Shown piece by piece: positions 1-8,787 of a stretch of DNA of 64,000 nt; the stretch's first letter is position 1, and each line of letters begins with the position of its first letter. The stretch is from a virus. A model generated the notes under the pieces. The model was not told the DNA's origin and did not search any database. It saw only the letters and a program-made list of their open reading frames with translations. The translations under genes were made by a program, and so were the position numbers. The DNA lies in the IMG/VR virus record IMGVR_UViG_3300010885_011653, positions 29,447 through 93,446 of that record; one strand, 5' to 3'.

Positions 1-739
1 CTGCATGTAAGTCGTTTAAGTTGGTTACACGCCCAACTACAGGGTATCCTGTGTAATGTATAATCTTTTCTACTCCGTGTTCTTCTAAGAAGTCAGGACC
101 GTGCGCCCAAAAGAATTTAATCAATGCTTCAAAGTCTTTAAATTCTGGATAGTCTGTTTGTGCTATGTTAATACCTGCTTTGATAAAGTTGTGGAACTTA
201 CAAGTTTGGCTAATGTTGATACCATCTTGTTCCTGAAATAACTGTAGAGGACCGTGTCCTACATAAGGGTTAATTAATTTAACATCACCAAAGTCAAAAC
301 TACGTTTAAACTTAAAATCTGTGTCTAAGGGAAAGCCCACTGGTAAATGATATTCTAATTGTAACCAGCTTGTTCTATCACCTGTGCCAAACTGTGTTAG
401 GTGTAAGCAATAGTGTAACTCGTGTATGAGTTCATCTTGTTGTTCAGTAATCTGACTAAAGCCCGTTGCTAGTAGTGTTTCTAAATTCTTATGTAAGCTA
501 GGAGCAATGCCTATGTTAATGTCTTCGTGTTCATCCCAAGTCCAGCCAAATTCTCGTTTAGCCTGTTGACTTAATTCTCTCATGTACTCGGGTGTATACT
601 TTAATACGTCTCTGTATATAGTTGGGTGTCTACTATATGTGGCTTTGATTAGTTTAGCAAACTTATTCCCAACGGCGGTATCATCAATGGCTAAATTGAG
701 TTCGGGACGATCTTTAAATTTAACTTGTATATTAGGCAT
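1..739 (-). CDS. Unrecognised protein, C-terminus cut by window edge
   Basis: An open frame of 246 codons starts at ATG 739 and runs off the left edge without a stop, so the protein is partial. Its ATG overlaps the last 8 bases of the upstream radical-SAM gene, which makes it the last visible member of the eleven-gene operon. The visible part is soluble-looking, with no signal peptide or membrane segment. It contains a histidine-rich stretch (HELHYCLH, residues 106-113) and several aromatic residues. I do not recognise the family. Sitting directly behind four radical-SAM genes it could be their substrate, partner or a further enzyme, but that is only inference from position. Confidence 0.75.
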   Translation of the reverse strand, partial: MPNIQVKFKDRPELNLAIDDTAVGNKFAKLIKATYSRHPTIYRDVLKYTPEYMRELSQQAKREFGWTWDEHEDINIGIAPSLHKNLETLLATGFSQITEQQDELIHELHYCLHLTQFGTGDRTSWLQLEYHLPVGFPLDTDFKFKRSFDFGDVKLINPYVGHGPLQLFQEQDGINISQTCKFHNFIKAGINIAQTDYPEFKDFEALIKFFWAHGPDFLEEHGVEKIIHYTGYPVVGRVTNLNDLHA

Positions 740-1943
740 AACCCATTGCTCTGGCTATTTCAGGATGCGTATCTGTAAAACATTGTTTACGATATTCATC
801 TGTTTGTTTCATCTTAAATAAGAATTCACTTCCGTCACTGCCAGGACCTGCTTCGATAAAATTAATCACGCTGTTAATTTCTTCTTGGTACGACTTGCTG
901 GTCCAGAATGTTGTTTTTAATTTATTAAGAACTAGTTCTTTTGCCCGAGGAGTCATATACTGTATGCTCATATGATCGGGGCTGTGCATCATGTTAAAGT
1001 AAATGCTACCAAAGGGTTTAGTATTTGCCCATGCCAGTAATTCATCCAAGTAGTATACGTTCTGTATGTTGATAGTGAAGCATAACTGTGTGGTAATGTT
1101 AGGGACACTCATTTTTTTCATTATGTGAATTTCATCAATGATGATGTTTGATTCTTGCCAGTTAGCCCCATAACGCTCGTATTCAAATCTATTACCCACA
1201 TTGTCTACACTAAATGCAATGTCCACACGACCAAAATTCTTCCATAGTCCCCAGTGTCCACCAGGATACTGTGTAGCATTGGTATTGTAGTGTATATCAA
1301 TATGTTGACTATCACCAGTTTCAACTGCGTATTCTAATAGATCAAAGTGTTCTTTGATCATCCAGGGTTCGCCGCCAGTAAACTCAAAGTACTTGATGTT
1401 CGGCAACAACTCACGCATGTTATCCCAGAACGTTTCAGTCTTACGCGGCCAAGCGCCTTGCTTTAACCATTGGTATGCTATGTGTTGTTTCTTATCAACA
1501 CCGGGCATATACTTTAGTTCTTCTTCTGCCCACTTACTACTGGACCAAGAGCCGCATATACGACATTTAAGGTTACAAATGTTACCCAGCTTTAAATCAA
1601 CAAACCAAAGTTGATCGGGATTGTCATTGGTCCAATCTACTTCTTTGTACAGTTCTTTAAGTCGTACTTGTGTATGCATACGCTTGCTAGTACGGCCCGC
1701 GGCTTCTTCTTCCCAACAACGGTTACATGTTGCAGGTTTTTCACCTGCGCGAAACTGTTGCCGTAAATTTTGCATATAAGTACTACGATATGCTGTTTCA
1801 ATATTGGTTTTAGTTAAGTCGTACTTGTTGCCGGCTTCGTCTGTAATTTCTTCATGTGCCATACAGCAAGGACGTACTGTGCCCATTGGGCTAGTTTCTA
1901 CGCTAATCCAAGGTAACATACAAATTGAACTGGGTAATGTCAT
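732..1943 (-). CDS. Radical SAM protein with N-terminal cysteine cluster (copy 4)
   Basis: A 403-residue radical-SAM enzyme. The CxxxCxxC motif that binds the SAM-cleaving 4Fe-4S cluster is C123/C127/C130 and the GGEP SAM-binding motif is at 190-193. Before the barrel there is a second cysteine set: C8 followed by PW, a CC pair at 26-27 and CNRCW at 73-77. This resembles the auxiliary-cluster (SPASM/twitch) signature, but it lies at the N-terminus rather than the usual C-terminus. Such enzymes generate a 5'-deoxyadenosyl radical; SPASM/twitch relatives often modify peptides. The start ATG overlaps the upstream stop as ATGA. It is most like the neighbour at 1940-3280 (shared C-x2-PW and CC motifs). 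Substrate unknown. Confidence 0.9.
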   Translation of the reverse strand: MTLPSSICMLPWISVETSPMGTVRPCCMAHEEITDEAGNKYDLTKTNIETAYRSTYMQNLRQQFRAGEKPATCNRCWEEEAAGRTSKRMHTQVRLKELYKEVDWTNDNPDQLWFVDLKLGNICNLKCRICGSWSSSKWAEEELKYMPGVDKKQHIAYQWLKQGAWPRKTETFWDNMRELLPNIKYFEFTGGEPWMIKEHFDLLEYAVETGDSQHIDIHYNTNATQYPGGHWGLWKNFGRVDIAFSVDNVGNRFEYERYGANWQESNIIIDEIHIMKKMSVPNITTQLCFTINIQNVYYLDELLAWANTKPFGSIYFNMMHSPDHMSIQYMTPRAKELVLNKLKTTFWTSKSYQEEINSVINFIEAGPGSDGSEFLFKMKQTDEYRKQCFTDTHPEIARAMGYA

Positions 1944-3280
1944 CGTTTAATTGTTGCTAATTCTGGAAATACTGTAAAGAAATCTTCCCCGCGCAAATTA
2001 TCTAACTTGGCCGTTTCGTTTAAGAACGCCCCCATAAATCCACCATTGCGTTTGGCGTTTATCATGTTGAGCGCACTTTGAAATCCGTTGCTGGCTCTAC
2101 GTAAATCATCTTTAGGCACTAACCATTTTAAATGACTTTTATATGCTGGAGTAATAACATCATCTTTAAACTCTTGTGGAAATATATCAACACGATACCA
2201 TTCGGGACTTTGACAAATGTTTACGTTAAAATCTTTGGGCTGTATCAATCCTAACTCAACCCATTCTTTGTGAAAGTCCAAAACGTGTAACACATTCATA
2301 GCACTGATGGTTGCCGCAACATAAAAGTCTACATGCGGAACTTCTTCCATCATGCGTCTACGGTTATCCACAGTTTGTGCCCAATCTGTTCCTTTTCGCA
2401 TTAGCTCCGCTCTAGCTCCGCTTGCATCTAAGCTGGCTCCAACGCTAACATTGGTAAAATGTTTCCAATATTCGAATACGTGTTTATCTTTATATGCCAA
2501 TTCGCTAAAGTTTGTATTGTACTGTATACGTATATCTGTTTTACCTGCTTCAATTAACTTCTCTAGCAAGTAATAATGTTCCTTCATAATCAGCGGTTCG
2601 CCACCGGCAAAGTACACCTGCTCTAAGTGAGGAATATGTGGCTCCATTTGTTGAAGCATGTCTTCTTCATCACCGGTAGTGTACTCTATACGTGCCATTG
2701 GACGATTTAGCACGTCTGGGTCCTTACCGTATAACTTTTTATGATCGTTAAACCAATTACTACTAAAGATAGGACCGCAACTACGACAACGGAAATTACA
2801 TAAATTACTAAAGCGAACGTCCCAGTAGCGTATTTCAAATTTGGGGTTAGTACCATCAGATAATGTGTCATCTACTTCGGCAATGTGCTGTCCGTAACTA
2901 CGATTGGCATCATTACGCATACTAAAGAAACCATTTTGCTCTTGCTCGTAGCACTTGGTACATTCTTTACATGGCTTGTCTTCCATCATATTAGTACGCA
3001 TTAGTTTATATGGATCTTGATTCCATACTTCTTCCATTGTGTTCTTGCGTAGGTCTCCTACTGGATGCCAATACTCACTTAGACAACAAGGATAAGCACG
3101 ACCGTCCGGGAAGGCATGCATGTGTACCCAAGGCATCATGCAGAATGTTTCGCTTTCAGTTAATCGATTCCATTGTTCGTCTGTGCATTGATCGCGTTCA
3201 ATGAAAAAAGGATCCTTTACATTGTAACTGTATCCTCTTTTATAAAATCGTTTAATCTTATCTTCTTCTTGATCGCTCAT
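1940..3280 (-). CDS. Radical SAM protein with N-terminal cysteine cluster (copy 3)
   Basis: I choose ATG 3280 (MSDQEEDK) because it overlaps the preceding stop as ATGA; a longer frame would need a TTG at 3295. The protein has 446 residues. The radical-SAM motif is C161/C165/C168 (CNFRCRSC) and GGEP is at 226-229. The N-terminal cysteine set comprises C47 (CMMPW), CC at 65-66 and CKECTKC at 104-110. It belongs to the same subtype as the 732-1943 gene. The fold is expected to be a cytosolic iron-sulfur radical enzyme. No precursor peptide is visible beside it, so a target cannot be assigned. Confidence 0.9.
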   Translation of the reverse strand: MSDQEEDKIKRFYKRGYSYNVKDPFFIERDQCTDEQWNRLTESETFCMMPWVHMHAFPDGRAYPCCLSEYWHPVGDLRKNTMEEVWNQDPYKLMRTNMMEDKPCKECTKCYEQEQNGFFSMRNDANRSYGQHIAEVDDTLSDGTNPKFEIRYWDVRFSNLCNFRCRSCGPIFSSNWFNDHKKLYGKDPDVLNRPMARIEYTTGDEEDMLQQMEPHIPHLEQVYFAGGEPLIMKEHYYLLEKLIEAGKTDIRIQYNTNFSELAYKDKHVFEYWKHFTNVSVGASLDASGARAELMRKGTDWAQTVDNRRRMMEEVPHVDFYVAATISAMNVLHVLDFHKEWVELGLIQPKDFNVNICQSPEWYRVDIFPQEFKDDVITPAYKSHLKWLVPKDDLRRASNGFQSALNMINAKRNGGFMGAFLNETAKLDNLRGEDFFTVFPELATIKR

Positions 3281-4626
3281 ATTGAATTGTACCAATCTGC
3301 CAGTGCAGGAAATGTTTGTGTAAAGTTTTTACCACGACGCTGATCGTATTGTGTGTAAAACTGTTTGAAGTCTTGTTGTAGTACTGATTGTTCTGCGGCG
3401 CCCATATGAGGAGTTTTAACTACATCTAAGTAATCGATTAGTCTTTGTAGTTGATTGCGTTCCATCTGGTGTAAGAATTCATCATTTCTATTAGCATCTA
3501 GCCAGGCTTGTAATCTAAAACGATATTGTGTACGTAACTCATCTGATAGTACTAAGGGACTTTGAAAACTTGGAAAGCGTAAAATATTTAGCGTAAACGT
3601 GGGGTAGTCTTTACCGTATTCGCGTTTCCAATTCAGTATACATTCTAAGAATTGATCCAGTGTGTCTAAACATAATGCGTTAATAGTACACATCATGTGG
3701 AAACCTTCTATCCTGCCATTGGTTAGGACTTTTTCTACATTGTTAGCCCAGTCATCCCATACTAACCCATCACGTATGTATTCTGCTTGCGTACCCATTG
3801 CTTCGTTACTAGTGTACAAATGAAAGTGCTTGATGTTTTGACTAGCATCAATCATACGATCAATTAGCTCGTCTTTGGCACCCAGGTTACTGTTAAGAGC
3901 AAAGCGCATGTCAGTGTCATTATTCTTAAACCAATCTAACAGTTTAAATGTTTCTCCGGACATTAATGGCTCGCCGCCAGTTAGTCGTAATTCCAAGAGT
4001 GTTTTATGTAAGTCTGATTCCCACCATTTAAAGAACGCTTCAACATAAGGATTACTTTGACCAAACTTATAAAGCTGACTACTACCATGGTTATGAGTAA
4101 AATGATTCCTACCGTCTGAAGTGAGATTTGTGTAAGGCCCGTGAACATCGATATCTTTAACCCAAGTACTACTGAAAGCAGGGTTACAGTAGCTACACCC
4201 AAAATTACATGTACGATCAAAAGCAATCTCAAGCGTTCGTAAATCCACGTCAGCTGATGGGTTAAGTCTATAGGCATCATCGAGTTCCTCATCTTTGTAT
4301 ATAACAGTTTTGTAAACACGATCGCTGATGTTGTCCCGACCAATGTCTTCTATTTTCCAACAGTACTCACACCCAGATGGTCTTTTGCCCTGTTGCATCT
4401 GAGCACGTTCCTCTTTTTTCTTGGGTGTGTTGTGCAATGCTTTGGGGTTTGCTTCTACTTCTTCCACACTTACTTTATGCGGTAATGGGTGATGACAACT
4501 TGTAGTCATTCCAGATCCCAACCATATAGTAGCGTTGTACCATTTTGCTCCACAGAATGACTCTGACTTGATGTCAATCACACGGTGCTTGTATTCTAAA
4601 TCAGTTTCGTTATTAATTCTTGGCAT
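3277..4626 (-). CDS. Radical SAM protein with N-terminal cysteine cluster (copy 2)
   Basis: A 449-residue radical-SAM protein with C140/C144/C147 (CNFGCSYC) and GGEP at 217-220. The N-terminal cysteine set differs from copies 3 and 4: C25 is followed by GAKW, C44 lies in SCHHPLPH in place of the CC pair, and CEYCW is at 86-90. Copy 1 (4613-5995) shares this pattern, so the four genes fall into two subtypes of two. ATG 4626 lies inside the end of the upstream gene (14-base overlap). The C-terminal half carries no further cysteine cluster that I can see. Function beyond radical-SAM chemistry is not determinable. Confidence 0.9.
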   Translation of the reverse strand: MPRINNETDLEYKHRVIDIKSESFCGAKWYNATIWLGSGMTTSCHHPLPHKVSVEEVEANPKALHNTPKKKEERAQMQQGKRPSGCEYCWKIEDIGRDNISDRVYKTVIYKDEELDDAYRLNPSADVDLRTLEIAFDRTCNFGCSYCNPAFSSTWVKDIDVHGPYTNLTSDGRNHFTHNHGSSQLYKFGQSNPYVEAFFKWWESDLHKTLLELRLTGGEPLMSGETFKLLDWFKNNDTDMRFALNSNLGAKDELIDRMIDASQNIKHFHLYTSNEAMGTQAEYIRDGLVWDDWANNVEKVLTNGRIEGFHMMCTINALCLDTLDQFLECILNWKREYGKDYPTFTLNILRFPSFQSPLVLSDELRTQYRFRLQAWLDANRNDEFLHQMERNQLQRLIDYLDVVKTPHMGAAEQSVLQQDFKQFYTQYDQRRGKNFTQTFPALADWYNSI

Positions 4627-5995
4627 AGTATTCGCATTCTTTCCAGAACTCTTTCATTTCTGGAAATGTTTTTAAAAAGTCGGTATCTCTGCGTTGATCG
4701 TGTTCGTGAAAGAAACGATAAAAATCAGCACGTTGTAGTTTAACATAATCAGGGTCTAAATTGCGACCTTCTTTCATCCAGTCTATATCCCTACGCATAC
4801 GCTGTATTTCGTAATCTTTAAAACCTTGAAATGGACGTTCTTCAGTTTCTAAATGTAATTCCATCCAGTCTGCTACACGTTCTAGTACACCAATGTAGAC
4901 TTCGGGCAGTATCTGTAAACTTTGCCAGGCTGGTTGTCTTAGTAAAGGAGTATCAAACCAAACACGTTGATATGTGCTACTGTACATTTTTCGTAAATCT
5001 AAAATCCATTCTAATTGTTGTTGTATGCCTAACACACTTAGATTATTCATTGTAATGATAAACGTAAGACTATTGCGATAGGGAATCTCATCTAAGAATC
5101 TATGCACTCGATCCCATACACGTCTGAAGTTTAATCCGTTGCGAATATACTCAGCATGTCTGGGATTTCCAGAATCTAAACTTACGTATTGCATAAAGTG
5201 TTCTATCTGTGTGCCGCATAATTCTTTAACATAACCCAGGTATTTTTCAAACAAAGGTTCTTCAACACTAAAGTTACTTGTTACATTTAAGTGTAGTTCG
5301 GGATTAGGCAATGCTAACACATAGTCAAATACTTTATAAGTATTCTTATCCATTAGCGGCTCGCCACCGGTCATGCGAAAATGTTTTAAGTGGGGATATA
5401 GTGTGGGCCACCATTCCCAGAATGCATCAACATATGGATTATCTTCTCTAGTAGGAATTGGTCTATTACGGCCAGTAAAATGGCTAGGATCATTGTGAAC
5501 AGTACTAGTAGGATAGCCACCCCAACGGTCAACCTCTTGTTGCCAGCTCGAGCTGAACTGTGGACTACAATAACTACATTTGAGATTACAAGCGTGATTA
5601 AAATTAACTTCAACATAACTAGGTACAACATCTTCATCTCCGGTACTATTCTGAATAGTATCAAAATCACTTGCAGCCCAGGGCTCACCTGAACGATAGT
5701 GTCTGTCGCTTAACTGTCCGTGTGCTTCTATATTCCAACAATAACTACATTCTGCGGGCTTTTCATTCTTAAGCATTATAACCCGTTGTTGTTTTTTATA
5801 TGCTGTATTATGTAGTGCGCCCGGATTGTCTTTAAGTGCATCTGCATCAATTGCGTGAAGTGGCGGGTGGTAGCAGGAGTTGTTTAGTCCTGTGGGCAAG
5901 TGTAAACTAACTTGTTTCCATTTAGCCAAACAAAGTGCAGGACCTAAGTTCGCCTTCATCCATTCAGCTGATGCCATAAAATCGCTTTTAGACAT
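4613..5995 (-). CDS. Radical SAM protein with N-terminal cysteine cluster (copy 1)
   Basis: A 460-residue protein, the first of the four radical-SAM genes in transcription order. The catalytic cysteines are C136/C140/C143 (CNLKCSYC) and GGEP is at 210-213. The N-terminal set is C22 (CLAKW), C41 (SCYHPPLH) and CSYCW at 83-87, matching copy 2. The segment just after the CxxxCxxC motif reads SPQFSSSW and is echoed in all four copies (GSWSSSKW, GPIFSSNW, NPAFSSTW), which supports common descent by duplication. The ATG overlaps the SGNH-like gene by 8 bases. Cytosolic; substrate unknown. Confidence 0.9.
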   Translation of the reverse strand: MSKSDFMASAEWMKANLGPALCLAKWKQVSLHLPTGLNNSCYHPPLHAIDADALKDNPGALHNTAYKKQQRVIMLKNEKPAECSYCWNIEAHGQLSDRHYRSGEPWAASDFDTIQNSTGDEDVVPSYVEVNFNHACNLKCSYCSPQFSSSWQQEVDRWGGYPTSTVHNDPSHFTGRNRPIPTREDNPYVDAFWEWWPTLYPHLKHFRMTGGEPLMDKNTYKVFDYVLALPNPELHLNVTSNFSVEEPLFEKYLGYVKELCGTQIEHFMQYVSLDSGNPRHAEYIRNGLNFRRVWDRVHRFLDEIPYRNSLTFIITMNNLSVLGIQQQLEWILDLRKMYSSTYQRVWFDTPLLRQPAWQSLQILPEVYIGVLERVADWMELHLETEERPFQGFKDYEIQRMRRDIDWMKEGRNLDPDYVKLQRADFYRFFHEHDQRRDTDFLKTFPEMKEFWKECEYYAKN

Positions 5996-6710
5996 AGCCT
6001 CTACTTTTTAATTCAGTGTATAAAAATTCTGCATACACAGTATAAGCCCACTCGTTTGGGTAATTAACGTTATCTGGGTCAGTCCATCCACGTTCTGTGG
6101 CCAAATCTATTAGATGTTGTTCTGTGTAGAATTGTGACCAATCGATTAATTGATATAAATTTTTATATCTATCGAATTTTTTTAATGTACCAGGGGTCAT
6201 GAAAAGATAGGGAATTTTCATTTCTTTAAGAACACCTTGTAAACTAACAACTCTAATTAGACTCTGTTGTACCAGCTCTGCATACTTTACTACACTAAAA
6301 TAATCCACAAACAACCGGCTAATAGTATCCAGCTCTTCTTTTGATTTTTTCTTTTTTCCAAAACTTTCTACCAGGTATCCTTGGCTACTGATCCAGTTTT
6401 CTGGAACATGATTATCTTGCGGCATTCCTTCGTGTATTCCTTTAAGATGATTGGAAGTCCAATAATTATTATCAAATTGGTCAATGCTACCAACTTGCCA
6501 GTCTGCACGTACCATTGTTTCCGGCCACATAACTAATACTAAATCAAATTTCTCTTTAGATAATTTTTCAACTGTACTTTCGTGTACGTAAGTGTATCCG
6601 GTGCCCGGACACGAAATATTGATTATTTCGCATTCCATTTTATTTTTAAGCTGGTTAGGCCAGGCGATAGGTTTAGCACTTATTGATGCGCCGTTAACTA
6701 GTATTTTCAT
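5988..6710 (-). CDS. SGNH-hydrolase-like protein
   Basis: A 240-residue protein beginning MKILVNGASIS, which fits block I of the SGNH/GDSL fold (small residue-x-Ser after a first beta strand). A PGTGYTY segment follows and suits the second oxyanion block. The C-terminal block, normally DxxH, reads YPNEWAYTVYAEFLY, so the catalytic histidine is not obvious. The protein may be a divergent esterase/acetyltransferase-like enzyme or a non-catalytic member. SGNH proteins commonly remove or add acyl groups on glycans, which would suit the neighbouring glycosyltransferases. ATGA overlap with the upstream gene. A distant relative lies at 42332-43054. Confidence 0.6.
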   Translation of the reverse strand: MKILVNGASISAKPIAWPNQLKNKMECEIINISCPGTGYTYVHESTVEKLSKEKFDLVLVMWPETMVRADWQVGSIDQFDNNYWTSNHLKGIHEGMPQDNHVPENWISSQGYLVESFGKKKKSKEELDTISRLFVDYFSVVKYAELVQQSLIRVVSLQGVLKEMKIPYLFMTPGTLKKFDRYKNLYQLIDWSQFYTEQHLIDLATERGWTDPDNVNYPNEWAYTVYAEFLYTELKSRGYV

Positions 6711-7600
6711 TCGCGTGTCATTGGTCCTTGATTTTTAAAATTGCTCTTATAGTGGTGTTTGAAAAACTTACTTTCTGCAGGTTTTATGTCCACAATAGGC
6801 AATCCCAATCGTATACGTAGTATGTCGCCTACATTGATACTTTGGTCTGTACCATCTTGTTTGAATGATTCCCACAATCGAGCCAGCACATCAAAATCTT
6901 GTACATCTTGATAATTCCACCCTTCCAGCATGATCATAAACGTTCCAAGGCGTGCGCCGTATATGGCCCACATGCCATTGTCAACATCTGCGCCTACACT
7001 TTGCCAAATACACAAGTGATCATAGTTGCGATTGTTCACACGGGTTTCAAATTCTTCTAGTGAGGGCTTATGTCCTCGATCCAAACACATCTTTACGCCT
7101 TCACGAAACCCGGCGCGCCATGCTTGAAAAGGGCTGGCGTTAGGATAAGTTGTACTGTAGCAATCATTCATAGCCCAGTAATTGGGATAAAAACAAAACT
7201 CTACATCATTGGCTTCACTGCCGTCACTATTCTCGTGAGTACGCATATTTCGTATAAATTCTTTTGTCCAACAACTCATACCACCATTGCCGTACATCAA
7301 TCCATTGATAATATTACGGCTGCGCCAACGAAACACACAATCGCTATTACTGCTATCCAGAGTAAGTTGTAAATTAAAAAATTCGGGATCAGGTATGTTA
7401 TCACCGTCAATAAGAATAAACCGCTCAGTATCACTTGCATCAGCCGCAGCCTTATGTGCCGCATCTGATCCCTTGACCCCGTCCACTCGCTTTGCCCAAG
7501 GCACCATGTTTTGAATTTTAATCCAAAATTCTTCTTTTTTAGGTTCATCATATGTTAAGTAAATGCAGTCTAAGTCTGCTACATCAATTATATCTGTCAT
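6707..7600 (-). CDS. GT-A-like glycosyltransferase (DGDN motif)
   Basis: A 297-residue protein with an N-terminal layout typical of GT-A nucleotide-sugar transferases: a first strand (DCIYLTYDEP), then GVKGSDAAHKAAADAS, then FILIDGDNIPDPEFF with a DxD-type metal-binding motif at D65-G66-D67. The family expectation is transfer of a sugar from a nucleotide donor, with Mn/Mg bound by the DxD. Acceptor unknown: candidates are tail-fibre or other virion proteins, phage DNA or host surface glycans. It overlaps the upstream gene by 17 bases and the downstream SGNH gene by 4, so all are co-translated. No transmembrane segment is visible. Confidence 0.7.
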   Translation of the reverse strand: MTDIIDVADLDCIYLTYDEPKKEEFWIKIQNMVPWAKRVDGVKGSDAAHKAAADASDTERFILIDGDNIPDPEFFNLQLTLDSSNSDCVFRWRSRNIINGLMYGNGGMSCWTKEFIRNMRTHENSDGSEANDVEFCFYPNYWAMNDCYSTTYPNASPFQAWRAGFREGVKMCLDRGHKPSLEEFETRVNNRNYDHLCIWQSVGADVDNGMWAIYGARLGTFMIMLEGWNYQDVQDFDVLARLWESFKQDGTDQSINVGDILRIRLGLPIVDIKPAESKFFKHHYKSNFKNQGPMTRE

Positions 7601-7946
7601 AGTACTCTACGTTGTTATATTCTTCTTTGGGGTATAATGCTATTGCGGCATTGCCTGCTACTACTCTTTGTCCTGTAGTACCTTTTGATAGTACAGTTCG
7701 GTTCTGTGTCTTTACTTCTATCTTTTTTAATTTTCCGTCAACAACACGAAGCTGATTAGTATTTGTTTGATTAAATTCGTCGGGATGATTTAATACAATG
7801 TAATTGCCTTCAGGATGATCTGTTTCCCATAGACCAATTATACTGCCATCGTCATTGTAATACAACCTAAACTCTTTTACCTGCTTAGGTCTATTACGAT
7901 CATATTCAGCTACTAGTTCAAGTGCTTTTAAGAATTCTGGATTCAT
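7584..7946 (-). CDS. Small conserved phage protein, unknown function
   Basis: A 120-residue protein (MNPEFLKALELV...) with alternating charged and hydrophobic segments. It contains a FRLYYNDDGSIIG beta-like stretch, a GNYIVLNHPDEF segment and RVVDGKLKKIE. Similar small proteins are, from memory, common in T4-like marine phage genomes, but I cannot name a family or function. It is embedded between two glycosyltransferase-like genes, overlapping the upstream one by 29 bases. No catalytic motif, signal peptide or membrane segment is visible. Confidence 0.65.
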   Translation of the reverse strand: MNPEFLKALELVAEYDRNRPKQVKEFRLYYNDDGSIIGLWETDHPEGNYIVLNHPDEFNQTNTNQLRVVDGKLKKIEVKTQNRTVLSKGTTGQRVVAGNAAIALYPKEEYNNVEYYDRYN

Positions 7947-8787
7947 AGTATTCGATCATATCATCTGATGCAAATGTTTTATCATGGTAATGAAAAGGAT
8001 GTAATTGGTTAATGCCGTTTACTCTGATCATTCCAGAATCAAACTCTGAAACAAATGTTTGTTGAAAAGTCAAATCTTCATCAAAGTTATTGTGTGCAGG
8101 CTTCATATGTGTAAAATTAACAAAGTCTGCACTGGGTATTGTGCATAGTTCTGGTCCTACTAGTTGTGCCGCTAGAGCAAATACTACATCTGTAGTTGCT
8201 TGGTCGTCTCTACAGTTTTTAATAGTATTTTTAACTGTGTCCCAATTTTCATAAATTTGTCTGGCGTAGGTAAAAAAGTCTCGGGCTGTTTTAGTAAATC
8301 TAAAATACATTAATCCGTTATAAACATCAGGTAACTGATTGTTAATGAACACTTGTCTGTATTTTTTACTTGTGCTTATATTTTGTTGATAATCTCTGCA
8401 ACCGTGACTTAGTACAATATCACGTAGTCTAAAAGTATTCCACCAATGATCTATACTGCGTGTAAACAGTAAGTCGCTTTCTACTTTAATAGTTTCTTTA
8501 AAAGGCGTGAGCCAAAACGCTTGCCATTCGTTATCCAACCGCCAACCAGAGGCCATGCTAGAATCATCCCGGGCAAGATCAATAATGTAATCAAAAACGC
8601 TATGATGGCTATCATTTAATAACTCTCGAGTTTGGGAATCTACTACGACTGCTACTTGAGCATTTGTTTGTGTTGCTTTTATATTTAGTGCTTGTAGGTA
8701 AGCCAGGCGTAGATAGTCTACATCTGCTGTGTTTAGTGCAAAAGTTAAGAATCCCTGTTGTGCTTTATGCTGACTCAAGTTCAACAA
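7918..8787 (-). CDS. Glycosyltransferase-like protein with ESD metal motif
   Basis: A 289-residue protein related to its upstream neighbour: both open with a strand of the type FLTFALNTADVDY / IVAFAVNTDTTDY and later place an acidic motif after an ETI(K/V) strand. Here the DxD position reads E103-S104-D105 (KVESDLLF), a variant of the GT-A metal site. No ATG precedes the conserved strand; the reading starts at TTG (8787, or TTG 8784 or 8778), unusual for this genome. It overlaps the upstream gene by 23 bases. Likely nucleotide-sugar-dependent transferase of the GT-A fold; acceptor unknown. Confidence 0.6.
   Translation of the reverse strand: MLNLSQHKAQQGFLTFALNTADVDYLRLAYLQALNIKATQTNAQVAVVVDSQTRELLNDSHHSVFDYIIDLARDDSSMASGWRLDNEWQAFWLTPFKETIKVESDLLFTRSIDHWWNTFRLRDIVLSHGCRDYQQNISTSKKYRQVFINNQLPDVYNGLMYFRFTKTARDFFTYARQIYENWDTVKNTIKNCRDDQATTDVVFALAAQLVGPELCTIPSADFVNFTHMKPAHNNFDEDLTFQQTFVSEFDSGMIRVNGINQLHPFHYHDKTFASDDMIEYYESRILKST

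Noticed and set aside
316-424. HELHYCLH as a zinc-protease motif in the leftmost protein
   Set aside because: It is not HExxH and no downstream ligand is evident; treated as a note only.
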